A stretch of 38,934 bases of DNA from Alkalicoccus sp. (lineage in GTDB: Bacteria; Bacillota; Bacilli; Bacillales; Salisediminibacteriaceae): NCBI GenBank assembly GCA_007692495.1, contig REBZ01000097.1, positions 1 to 38,934 on the forward strand, given 5' to 3'. Positions 1-6,405 of the stretch are shown here, in pieces. Under the pieces are notes generated by a model that did not search any database, was not told where the DNA came from, and saw only the letters and a list, made by a program, of their open reading frames with translations. Made by a program: the position numbers and the translations under genes. Within the stretch, counting starts at the first letter, position 1; the number at the start of each line of letters is the position of its first letter.

Positions 1-2
1 CT

Positions 3-581
3 TCAGCCAATATTAAGCATATTATACAGGGACAGGCAGACTACCCGCTGACAGCACTTGGCATAGCACAGGCAGAAGCTGCTGCTCGTTTTTTCGAAAC
101 GGTGGAGCTGAATGCTGTGTATTCCAGCGACCTTCAGCGGGCATCTCACACTGCAGAAGTCCTTTCAACAAACCATTGTCAGGAGCCGCAATTAACAGAG
201 GATCTCCGGGAAGTTTTTTTAGGGCCGCTGGAAAAACGTCCTCGTGCGGACATAATGAAAGAGTATCCGGAGATTGCTTCTGCAGGAATAGCTGCTTCGG
301 GTATTGAAGGCACAGAACCATTTGCACGCCTTACGGAAAGATGTGCCCGTCTGATCTCCCATTGGAAAGAACATCATAAAGATGAAGCAGTTCTCGCTGT
401 CTCCCATGGAGGATTCATAGGCATACTTCTTATGTACCTGATTGCCGGGGAAGACTGGCATCAATGGAAAAAGCCTTTTATTATAGGCAACACTGGTATT
501 TCAAAAATCATTATTAACGAGCAGGAAGATCCGGAATTTCACTTTATAAACAGCACAGGTCACCTTCAGAAGCTGAAATAA
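3..581 (+). CDS. Histidine phosphatase family protein (5' truncated)
   Basis: The reading frame is open from the window edge, so the start and the N-terminal RHG catalytic motif lie outside. The visible 192 residues begin with the stretch that normally follows that motif (N, IQGQ, D, PLT, G, QA), then YSSDLQRASHTAE. The second catalytic histidine is in the SHGG motif near visible residue 135. This is the phosphoglycerate mutase / alpha-ribazole phosphatase fold, which moves phosphate through a phosphohistidine. The substrate cannot be told from this fragment. An internal ATG at 102 exists but would remove conserved sequence, so it is not the start. A hairpin terminator follows about 100 bp downstream. 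Confidence 0.88.
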   Translation, partial: SANIKHIIQGQADYPLTALGIAQAEAAARFFETVELNAVYSSDLQRASHTAEVLSTNHCQEPQLTEDLREVFLGPLEKRPRADIMKEYPEIASAGIAASGIEGTEPFARLTERCARLISHWKEHHKDEAVLAVSHGGFIGILLMYLIAGEDWHQWKKPFIIGNTGISKIIINEQEDPEFHFINSTGHLQKLK

Positions 582-684
582 AAAACTTTCAACACGCAGA
601 GCAGAGAAATACATTTATGCTCACAGCCTGCTTGGATTTTAAACAATCAGGAGTACCTGCAGTGAATAATAACAGAATCAATAT

Positions 685-722
685 AAAGGGCCTGCCCATG
701 ATGAGATATGGGAGGCCCTTTA
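685..722 (+). terminator. Rho-independent terminator behind the phosphatase gene
   Basis: The arms AAAGGGCCTGCCCA and TGGGAGGCCCTTT pair with one bulged base around a loop of about ten bases. A T-rich stretch follows. It separates the plus-strand phosphatase gene from the minus-strand GAF gene and may serve both. Confidence 0.7.
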
Positions 723-817
723 CTTGTTTATTATACCAGGGAAGCGGAGACTGGCGGAAGCCGGGACAGTACACCGGATTTTAAAGAGGGAGCTTTCACT
801 TGTTTCCGTGCATCAGA

Positions 818-1168
818 TTAATCACAGGTTCTGCCCAAAGCACTGGCAAGGCTGCGGAGTTTTTGTTCATCCTGACCGCTGAAAGCAGAGGAGTATCGTA
901 TATATAGACAAACGGAGAGACGGCCGTTATTTATTCTTCCTATGTGAAATGTTTTCACGTTTTCATGTTCAGAAGAGCAGGAGCTGGTGTCATAGCTGGA
1001 AGAAGCGAGAAAACAATTTTCTTCGAGAGTATATATACCGCACCATTCCACCTGGGGCACATATTCATACAAAAACAGCGCTGTTTTTTTCAACAGCTGC
1101 TCGGCGGGTACTTTTTTGTAAACATCTGCCATCAGTTTATAAGCCACAATATCTGTAGAAGTTGTCAA
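818..1168 (-). CDS. Small GAF-domain protein
   Basis: This 116-residue protein has the hallmarks of a GAF fold: an N-terminal helix with AYKLMADVYKK, the strand motif VEWCGIYTLEE near residues 40-50, and a C-terminal helix with FSGQDEQKLRSLASALG. GAF domains bind small molecules or act as redox sensors. This one is short (usual domain about 150 residues). It has several cysteines (WCG, NCF, SSCSS), but their spacing does not clearly match free methionine-R-sulfoxide reductase, so no enzyme activity is claimed. The start at 1168 has a GGGAGAG ribosome site about five bases upstream. It is transcribed away from rlmD, and the shared upstream region carries a perfect palindrome. Confidence 0.6.
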   Translation of the reverse strand: MTTSTDIVAYKLMADVYKKVPAEQLLKKTALFLYEYVPQVEWCGIYTLEENCFLASSSYDTSSCSSEHENVKTFHIGRINNGRLSVCLYIRYSSAFSGQDEQKLRSLASALGRTCD

Positions 1169-1295
1169 AAAGTATCTCTCCCTTATTAGATCATCGTTGA
1201 AACACTATATATTTTAACAAAAACTTATGAGGTTTTGGGCATGCGAATGAGAATGGGACACCGGTATGGTAGAATAACCCGAAATAAGCACTTTT

Positions 1296-1313
1296 CTGTT
1301 AAAATTTTAACAG
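1296..1313. promoter_or_regulatory. Perfect 18-bp palindrome between divergent genes
   Basis: CTGTTAAAATTTTAACAG is its own reverse complement. It lies between the divergent starts of the GAF gene (1168) and rlmD (1404), where an operator for a dimeric repressor would be expected. The regulator is unknown. Confidence 0.4.
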
Positions 1314-1337
1314 GGACAATAATAATTCCAGGTAGTG

Positions 1338-1358
1338 CTGTCGGACAGTCCGAACAGA
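1338..1358. promoter_or_regulatory. Second imperfect palindrome upstream of rlmD
   Basis: CTGTCGGAC, a central A, then GTCCG(A)ACAG form arms of nine bases with one inserted base. It lies about 45 bases before the rlmD start. It could be an operator or a leader hairpin. The evidence is symmetry only. Confidence 0.25.
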
Positions 1359-1403
1359 CAATTATATTAAATATTCAATCTTTCTGGAAGAGGAGCAAAT
1401 AAT

Positions 1404-2798
1404 ATGAAAGATAAAAAACAGGTTACGATTCAAAAAGGTCAGAGATTTCCTCTGACGATAAAAAGAATGGGAATTGACGGGGAAGGGGTCGGCTTCTTTA
1501 AGCGGCAGGTAGTATTCGTACCTGGTGCCCTGCCCGGTGAAGAAATTGTTTGTGAAGCTGTAAAAGTTTCTCCGAAATTTGCGGCCGGTAAAATTGTTAA
1601 AATCCGTCGTGCTTCGGAAGGAAGAACGAAAGCACCATGTCCTTATTATGAGAAATGCGGGGGGTGCCAGATCCAGCATCTTTCCTATGATCATCAGTTG
1701 AAAGAAAAAAAGGATCTTCTCCGGCAGGCGTTTGAGAGGTACACAAAAATTCCGCTGGACAACCTGGATTTCCGCGATACGATAGGGATGGAAGATCCGT
1801 GGCGCTACCGGAATAAAAGCCAGATGCAGGCAGGAATGAAAAATGGAAAAGTGTCTGCAGGACTTTATGAACCAGGCAGTAACAGGTTAACTGATATCGA
1901 CGAATGTATTGTTCAGCATCCGCAGATTGACAAAGTAACGAATACCGTAAAACAAATTGCACAGGATTTGAAAATATCCATCTATGATTTGAAAAAACAT
2001 AAAGGGTTTTTACGGACAATTGTTACAAGGGTGGGCTTTAAAACCGGTGAATATCAGCTCGTACTGGTGACTTCCTCGAAAGATTTTCCTAAAAAAGATC
2101 TTTTTCTCAAGGAACTCAAACAGAGACTGCCTGATATAAACTCGGTAGTACAAAACATAAATCCCGGAAAAACACCACTTGTATTTGGTGACGAAACAAT
2201 AGTACTTGATGGAGAAGGTCAAATTATGGAGAGACTGGGTGATCTCACCTTCAAACTTTCGGCACGTGCATTTTTCCAGCTGAATCCTGAGCAGACAATC
2301 AAACTTTACAATGCAGCTAAAGATGCAGCAGGACTTACCGGCAGGGAAAAAGTTGTAGATGCATACTGCGGAACCGGGACAATCGGGCTCTGGGTCGCCG
2401 GCAGCGCAGCGGAAGTGCGCGGAATGGATGTTATCGATTCTGCAGTTAAGGACGCAGAGGAAAATGCAGTGCGTAATAATATAAACCATACATTATTCGA
2501 GACCGGATCTGCTGAAACGGTTATGCCCCGCTGGGAAAAAGAAGGATGGCATGCCGATGTTGTAATAGTCGATCCGCCAAGGACCGGCCTGGACAAAGAG
2601 CTGATGAAAACGCTGCTCAGAACAAAACCGGAACGTATCGTCTATGTATCATGCAACCCTTCAACACTGGCCAAAAATGTAACAGAGCTTACGGCAGGCG
2701 GTTATAAGCTTGAAAGTCTCCAGCCGGTGGATATGTTCCCGCATACTTCCCAGGTGGAGACGGTCGCTCTGCTGGCCCGCCCCCATAAAAAGAAATAG
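1404..2798 (+). CDS. rlmD: 23S rRNA (uracil-C5)-methyltransferase, RlmD/RlmCD family
   Basis: This 464-residue protein methylates a uracil of 23S rRNA at C5 using S-adenosylmethionine. An N-terminal TRAM domain (about residues 10-70) precedes a [4Fe-4S] cysteine set: C79, C85 and C88 (CPYYEKCGGC), with C168 as the likely fourth ligand. The C-terminal Rossmann domain carries the SAM loop DAYCGTGTIGL near 319, DPPRTGL near 390, and the catalytic cysteine C417 in YVSCNPSTLAKN. The family also includes TrmA, which lacks the TRAM domain. Bacillus subtilis YefA is the likely counterpart and modifies two sites, so single- versus double-site specificity is undecided. The ATG at 1404 follows a GGAAGAGGAG ribosome site. 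Confidence 0.92.
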   Translation: MKDKKQVTIQKGQRFPLTIKRMGIDGEGVGFFKRQVVFVPGALPGEEIVCEAVKVSPKFAAGKIVKIRRASEGRTKAPCPYYEKCGGCQIQHLSYDHQLKEKKDLLRQAFERYTKIPLDNLDFRDTIGMEDPWRYRNKSQMQAGMKNGKVSAGLYEPGSNRLTDIDECIVQHPQIDKVTNTVKQIAQDLKISIYDLKKHKGFLRTIVTRVGFKTGEYQLVLVTSSKDFPKKDLFLKELKQRLPDINSVVQNINPGKTPLVFGDETIVLDGEGQIMERLGDLTFKLSARAFFQLNPEQTIKLYNAAKDAAGLTGREKVVDAYCGTGTIGLWVAGSAAEVRGMDVIDSAVKDAEENAVRNNINHTLFETGSAETVMPRWEKEGWHADVVIVDPPRTGLDKELMKTLLRTKPERIVYVSCNPSTLAKNVTELTAGGYKLESLQPVDMFPHTSQVETVALLARPHKKK

Positions 2799-2952
2799 CT
2801 GCAGGCAGATCGGAATTTACGTCGGATAATGGCAGGAATTTAATCGTATTTAACGAATGAATTATTGTATTAGAAGGTTATCCTGTCTGAAAAACTTCCA
2901 ACACAATCTGTTCGGACGTTCCAGTTTCGAATGGGAGAAATGAGGGATAATA

Positions 2953-3123
2953 ATGCTGCAGGAAATCCTGCTTATTTTCTTTGTTGGTCTCGCCTTGATG
3001 CTTCTTTTTAATTTTGCTGGACGACGGTTCGTACCGGGAATGCGACAGTCACCGCTGCAGCTGCTGATCATATCACTAATTCAGGCTGTACTCATTGTTG
3101 TTTTGATTGTTTTTTTATTCTAG
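2953..3123 (+). CDS. Small two-helix membrane protein, function unknown
   Basis: This 56-residue ORF has two hydrophobic segments: an N-terminal one (EILLIFFVGLALMLLFNF) and a C-terminal one (LLIISLIQAVLIVVLIVFLF). A short basic, polar linker with GRR and R residues joins them. An AGGG ribosome site lies about seven bases upstream. Such small hairpin membrane proteins are common in Bacillaceae, and I do not recognise a named family. It stands alone between rlmD and the gas vesicle operon and is followed by a hairpin terminator. Confidence 0.55.
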   Translation: MLQEILLIFFVGLALMLLFNFAGRRFVPGMRQSPLQLLIISLIQAVLIVVLIVFLF

Positions 3124-3220
3124 CTTATTGAACGTTCAAATCCGTCTGCGGCGGCAGGAGACACGTATTCATCCGGTAGGATAACAATTTCCAGCAAAGG
3201 AACTTAATCAAAAAGCTGAG

Positions 3221-3253
3221 GCTGGTCCGATTAGAATATCAGACCAGCTTTTT
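3221..3253 (+). terminator. Rho-independent terminator before the gas vesicle operon
   Basis: GCTGGTC pairs with GACCAGC across a 14-base loop, followed directly by TTTTT. It ends the transcript of the small membrane-protein gene or rlmD. The rest of 3124-3493 holds no ORF with a ribosome site, only the promoter region of the gas vesicle operon. Confidence 0.75.
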
Positions 3254-3353
3254 GGAGCTGATAAGGAGCCGTTCAAATCCTGTAATTGTACGGTTTCGGT
3301 CCTTAATGTTCATAAAATCACAATCTCTGTAATAAAAAATTAATGAAATGCAG

Positions 3354-3391
3354 GAGTTTGTGAAAAAAACCGTAAACGACGGGTGAAACTC
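3354..3391. repeat. Nested inverted repeat upstream of the gas vesicle promoter
   Basis: GAGTTT pairs with AAACTC, and inside it CCGT pairs with ACGG. It lies about 50-90 bases before the proposed promoter, so it would be DNA rather than leader RNA there. It could be an activator or repressor site. Confidence 0.25.
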
Positions 3392-3441
3392 TAAAAGAAA
3401 GATGTAAAAGTAGACAATCAGCTTTAAAAATTAAAAAAACA

Positions 3442-3470
3442 GGTTAATGTAACAATATTCGTGGTATAAG
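3442..3470 (+). promoter_or_regulatory. Candidate gas vesicle operon promoter (sigma-B-like / extended -10)
   Basis: GGTTAA, 14 bases, then TGGTAT resembles the sigma-B pattern GTTTAA-N12-15-GGGTAT with one mismatch in each box. The same bases also read as an extended -10 (TG, one base, TATAAG) for the housekeeping sigma factor with a poor -35. It lies about 40 bases before the first gas vesicle start. Which sigma factor is used cannot be decided from sequence. Confidence 0.4.
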
Positions 3471-3509
3471 GATTAAGAGTATAGTTCAAAAATTGTGAGG
3501 AGGATCAAT

Positions 3510-4022
3510 ATGGCCGAAGAAGAAAAAAATCAGGAAGAACTGGAGAACAATGAAGAAATTGAAGAAAACGAAGAGGAAGAAAGCGAAGAAGAAGCTGATT
3601 CCTTTGAGTTTGACAGAAATTATGTACTGGCCGGCTCCATGATCGGTGCCGGAATCGGGTACCTGGCTAAAAGTCAGGGTTCCAGAAATGTACTAAAAAA
3701 AGCGCTGCAGTCAGAAACAGCGAGATCCATCGGCTCCGAAATTGGTAAAACGGTTCAGGAACTTGTGATGGAACAGGTACAGACAAATCTGAAACAATCC
3801 GTTAACTCCTACCTCGAGCCAAAACAGCTTGTATCTACTGTTTCACAAAAGCTGATTGATGCAGGAAAAGAGAAGCTGTCGGAAGGCTCTTCGAATAAAA
3901 AGGAAAGCTCAGATAAATCAGGAAAAGGGAATAAAGAACTTAACCAGGTAAAAAAAGAAAATGAAGAATTGAAAGAACGTCTCGATAAAATGGAAAAAAT
4001 GATGTCGAAAATGGATAAATAA
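3510..4022 (+). CDS. Gas vesicle accessory protein, GvpP/GvpT-like, glycine zipper plus coiled coil
   Basis: This is the first gene of the gas vesicle operon (170 residues). A GTG at 3495 is in frame, but it lies inside the GAGGAGG ribosome site, so the ATG at 3510 is chosen. The protein has an acidic head (residues 3-30, mostly E), a glycine-zipper segment (VLAGSMIGAGIGYLAKS, 39-55), a helical middle, and a coiled-coil tail (about 146-168: ENEELKERLDKMEKMM). This plan is the same as in the next gene, so the two are probably paralogues. Such proteins are seen near gvp genes of Bacillus, but a specific job is not established. The name GvpP/T is inferred from layout and operon position. Confidence 0.6.
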   Translation: MAEEEKNQEELENNEEIEENEEEESEEEADSFEFDRNYVLAGSMIGAGIGYLAKSQGSRNVLKKALQSETARSIGSEIGKTVQELVMEQVQTNLKQSVNSYLEPKQLVSTVSQKLIDAGKEKLSEGSSNKKESSDKSGKGNKELNQVKKENEELKERLDKMEKMMSKMDK

Positions 4023-4051
4023 TCCAACTAACAGTACAGGAGGTTTTTTGA

Positions 4052-4783
4052 ATGGCGAAAAGCAAAAAGAGTGTAAACAAAAAACAAAACGAAGAAGAGC
4101 AGGAGCAGCAGGAAGAGCAGCAGGAGGAACAGGAAGAGCAGCAGGAAAGCAAAAAGAAAAGTGAAAAAAGCAGCAAGGGTAAAAGCAGCAAAAAGCCGGG
4201 AACGCTCAAATCCACGCTGACAGGTGCCATCATCGGCGGAGCAGCAGGCTATTATTTCAGCCCTAAAAACCGCCATAAAGTAGCCGGTATGCTTGAAGAT
4301 ATGGACACGGATGAAATGAAGGACATGTGGAGGGACAAAAGTGAATCCCTCGCTGAAAAGTTAAAGGAGAAAGCCGGAAATACAGGCACTTCCCTCAAAG
4401 ATTCCGCCAAAAGTCTTTTCACAAAAGGAAAAGATGAGGAAGAAGACGAGGATGAAGACTACGAAGATGAAGACGAAGAAATGGATGAAGATGACGAAGA
4501 AGAGGATGAGGAAGAAGAAGCCTCTGATCTTGAAAAAGAAAATGAACAGCTTCAAAGCCGCATAGATGAACTCGAAGAAAAAATGGAGAAATTTATGCAG
4601 AGCCAGGATGAAGAAGAGGAAGAAGAGGAAGACGAAGAAGAGGAAGAAGACGAAGAGCAGGAAGAAGAGGGAGACGACAGTCAGGAAGAAGAAGATGAAG
4701 ATGAGGAAGAAGAAGAATATTCCGGACAGGAAACAGAAGTAGAGGGAAAAGGAAGCCGCAAAAAAAGCTCTTCCAAAAAGTAA
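4052..4783 (+). CDS. gvpT: GvpT-like acidic gas vesicle accessory protein (YtxH-like)
   Basis: This 243-residue protein starts with Q/E-rich repeats (13-32) and a basic linker. A YtxH-like glycine zipper follows (STLTGAIIGGAAGYYFSPKNR, about 54-74), then an amphipathic region (80-125). Two nearly pure D/E stretches (about 128-157 and 186-235) flank a coiled coil (160-183: ENEQLQSRIDELEEKMEKF), and the tail is basic (SRKKSSSKK). In B. megaterium gvpT lies at the 3' end of the cluster; here the likely counterpart is second. The coding strand over 4430-4740 is almost all purine. The good AGGAGG ribosome site and the in-operon position make it a real gene. The role is unknown; association with the vesicle surface is inference. 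Confidence 0.6.
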   Translation: MAKSKKSVNKKQNEEEQEQQEEQQEEQEEQQESKKKSEKSSKGKSSKKPGTLKSTLTGAIIGGAAGYYFSPKNRHKVAGMLEDMDTDEMKDMWRDKSESLAEKLKEKAGNTGTSLKDSAKSLFTKGKDEEEDEDEDYEDEDEEMDEDDEEEDEEEEASDLEKENEQLQSRIDELEEKMEKFMQSQDEEEEEEEDEEEEEDEEQEEEGDDSQEEEDEDEEEEEYSGQETEVEGKGSRKKSSSKK

Positions 4784-4816
4784 TTTTTAAGGAAGGCTAA
4801 AGAAGGGGTCGACATT

Positions 4817-5206
4817 ATGCCAGGAATAAAAAAAGAAAAAGACGTTATTTTACAGCTTCTTATTGAATCGGTAAATGAATATGAAAATTACGAAGTACCA
4901 GTGACGTTGAATGTCAACGGAACTTTAGTAAGCGGCACCCTCCAGTCAGCCGAAGATTATTTTAAGGAAATGCTTGAAGTGTTTGATGAAGACTCCGATG
5001 CAGATAAACACGTGTATGAGCAGCTTAAAAAGGCAACTGACCAGCTGAAAAGCGGGGAAGAACCCGAGGTTAACTACATTCACGTGAAAGATGCAAAAAT
5101 GTTTGATGAATCAGGGGCCGCTGCTCCTTCAAAAGGTGAAGTAACATGGCGGGGAAAACTGCACGAAGTAGATGGTTTTTTTATAGGAAAACTTAAGGAA
5201 TCCTAA
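4817..5206 (+). CDS. gvpU: GvpU-like gas vesicle accessory protein
   Basis: This is a 129-residue compact, soluble protein without membrane segments. The core VTLNVNGTLVSGTLQSAEDYFKEM (about residues 28-51) and the later strands GEVTWRGKLHEVDGFFIGKL look like a small beta-barrel fold. This resembles what I recall of GvpU, the B. megaterium protein reported to drive vesicle clustering by phase transition. In B. megaterium gvpU closes the cluster; here it follows the gvpT-like gene near the front. An AAGGGG ribosome site precedes the ATG. The assignment rests on pattern memory and context, not on an alignment. Confidence 0.55.
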   Translation: MPGIKKEKDVILQLLIESVNEYENYEVPVTLNVNGTLVSGTLQSAEDYFKEMLEVFDEDSDADKHVYEQLKKATDQLKSGEEPEVNYIHVKDAKMFDESGAAAPSKGEVTWRGKLHEVDGFFIGKLKES

Positions 5207-5226
5207 ATTTTTAGGGAGGTGAAGCT

Positions 5227-5679
5227 ATGGCAGAAGAAGAAGCCTCCATGGGGAAAAAAATTAAGAAAAAAGCAGAAAAAGCTAAAGACACAGTAAAAGA
5301 TGAAGCAGTGGATGAAGCTAAGGATTTTGCCGATGATCACCCTCAGGCTAAAAGTGCTGCAGCCGCAGCAGGTATCGGCAAAAAATTCTATGATACGTTT
5401 GAACAGGCCCGGGAGGCCAAAGATGATATTAAAGAAAGTTTCGATGAAGTCGGCGATAAACTAGGCGAAACGAAAGAAAAGTTTAAGGAACGCTCCGAAG
5501 ATGCAAAAGATGAACTCGAAGATCAGATGGAAAACGCGAAAGAAGAAGTTAAGGACAATGCGTTCACCCGTGATAAAGATGATGATGACGGTATTAAATC
5601 TGTCTCTGACATCAAAGGGTACTCTGGCGTTAAGGGGGCCAGCAGTATCAAGGGCGCATCCTATATTAAAAAACCCTAA
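5227..5679 (+). CDS. gvpQ: GvpQ-like accessory protein with C-terminal IKG repeats
   Basis: This 150-residue, highly charged protein is largely helical: a basic/acidic amphipathic N-terminus (GKKIKKKAEKAKDTVKDE), an alanine/glycine stretch (SAAAAAGIGKKF, 43-54), and long K/E heptads (55-112). Residues 122-149 form tandem six-residue repeats: GIKSVS, DIKGYS, GVKGAS, SIKGAS, YIKKP. It lies just before the shell gene, like gvpP/gvpQ in B. megaterium. It has no enzyme motif. The lysine-rich repeats contrast with the strongly acidic proteins encoded upstream. The ribosome site GGGAGGTG is excellent. Confidence 0.55.
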   Translation: MAEEEASMGKKIKKKAEKAKDTVKDEAVDEAKDFADDHPQAKSAAAAAGIGKKFYDTFEQAREAKDDIKESFDEVGDKLGETKEKFKERSEDAKDELEDQMENAKEEVKDNAFTRDKDDDDGIKSVSDIKGYSGVKGASSIKGASYIKKP

Positions 5680-5703
5680 AATATTAAAAGGAGAGATGTA
5701 GAA

Positions 5704-5967
5704 ATGGGTATTCAGAAAAGTACAGATTCATCCAGTCTTGCGGAAGTTATTGACCGTATTTTAGATAAAGGAATTGTTATCGACCTTTATGCACGTATTT
5801 CACTTGTAGGTATCGAACTTATTACAATTGAAGCACGTGTAGTTATCGCCAGTGTCGATACTTGGCTTCGATATGCAGAGGCAGTTGGTCTGCTTCGTGA
5901 CGAAGTACAGGGTGAAATTGATGAAGACCTCTCTGAAGGCAGCAGAGAGCAGTTAAACTTCGCGTAA
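5704..5967 (+). CDS. gvpB: Gas vesicle shell protein GvpB/GvpA
   Basis: This 87-residue protein is the main structural shell subunit. It has the full GvpA signature: [19 protein letters not shown], an amphipathic beta pair ([23 protein letters not shown]), and [14 protein letters not shown]. The start [18 protein letters not shown] is very like B. megaterium GvpB as I remember it. After residue 67 comes an acidic tail ([18 protein letters not shown]) longer than in cyanobacterial GvpA. It is the only GvpA/B-type shell gene in the window; gvpS and gvpJ are related minor proteins. A strong hairpin terminator follows the stop, consistent with high expression of this gene. Confidence 0.95.
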   Translation: MGIQKSTDSSSLAEVIDRILDKGIVIDLYARISLVGIELITIEARVVIASVDTWLRYAEAVGLLRDEVQGEIDEDLSEGSREQLNFA

Positions 5968-6012
5968 CAATCGAAACTGCCAGACAGGCTGAAGAAGTAT
6001 ATGCAGAAGGGT

Positions 6013-6072
6013 CCTGCCGGCAGCTTATCCGGAGTTATACTTCCTCCGGATAAGGGCCGGCTGTCCTTTTTT
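6013..6072 (+). terminator. Strong intra-operon terminator behind the shell gene
   Basis: CTTATCCGGAG pairs perfectly with CTCCGGATAAG (11 bp), extended by GCCGGC with GCCGGC (6 bp) below a small internal loop. TTTTTT follows at 6067-6072. It sits inside the 154-bp gap between gvpB and gvpR, the largest gap in the operon. It should release many transcripts after gvpB and leave less message for the assembly genes. Confidence 0.85.
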
Positions 6073-6124
6073 CGGCTGAAAGGGAAAGTCAGTTCACATT
6101 TCAAATTCAAAAGGTGGGATTTTG

Positions 6125-6403
6125 GTGAAAACAGAAGACTTGATTACTTCAGTGAAAGACTATTTTAAGAGCTATTTATATCCAGTACACCGGATAACAG
6201 CAATTAAGAACAGAGACGAAGGCTGGGAACTTGGTGTTGAAGTCATCGAAGAAAAAGAATATATGCAGCGTTATGGACGGGATCAGTTGATCGGCACGTA
6301 CCTCGTGCACGTAAATGAAGATGGAGATGTGTCATCTTTTGAGAGAACTTCACTTCGGCGCAGAACTTCCACGGCTGTTCATGGCGAAGAAGAGGCTGAT
6401 TAA
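6125..6403 (+). CDS. gvpR: Gas vesicle protein GvpR (GvpO family)
   Basis: This 92-residue protein matches the GvpO/GvpR pattern: an N-terminal amphipathic helix (VSVKDYFKSYL region), then a small beta sheet (HRITAIKNRDEGWELGVEVIEE), YMQRYGRDQLIGTYLVHVNEDGDVSSFERTSLRRR. GvpO is needed for vesicle formation in haloarchaea, and GvpR is its Bacillus counterpart. A TTG at 6122 is followed in frame by GTG at 6125. The GTG is preferred because it lies seven bases behind AAGGTGG. It is the first gene behind the internal terminator, and gvpN follows at once. Confidence 0.8.
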   Translation: MKTEDLITSVKDYFKSYLYPVHRITAIKNRDEGWELGVEVIEEKEYMQRYGRDQLIGTYLVHVNEDGDVSSFERTSLRRRTSTAVHGEEEAD

Positions 6404-6405
6404 TT

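Noticed and set aside
3940-4276. Minus-strand Ser/Cys/Leu/Phe-rich ORFs opposite the gvp accessory genes
   Set aside because: They are mirror images of the GAA/GAG-rich coding strand; the plus-strand genes have clear ribosome sites and operon spacing.
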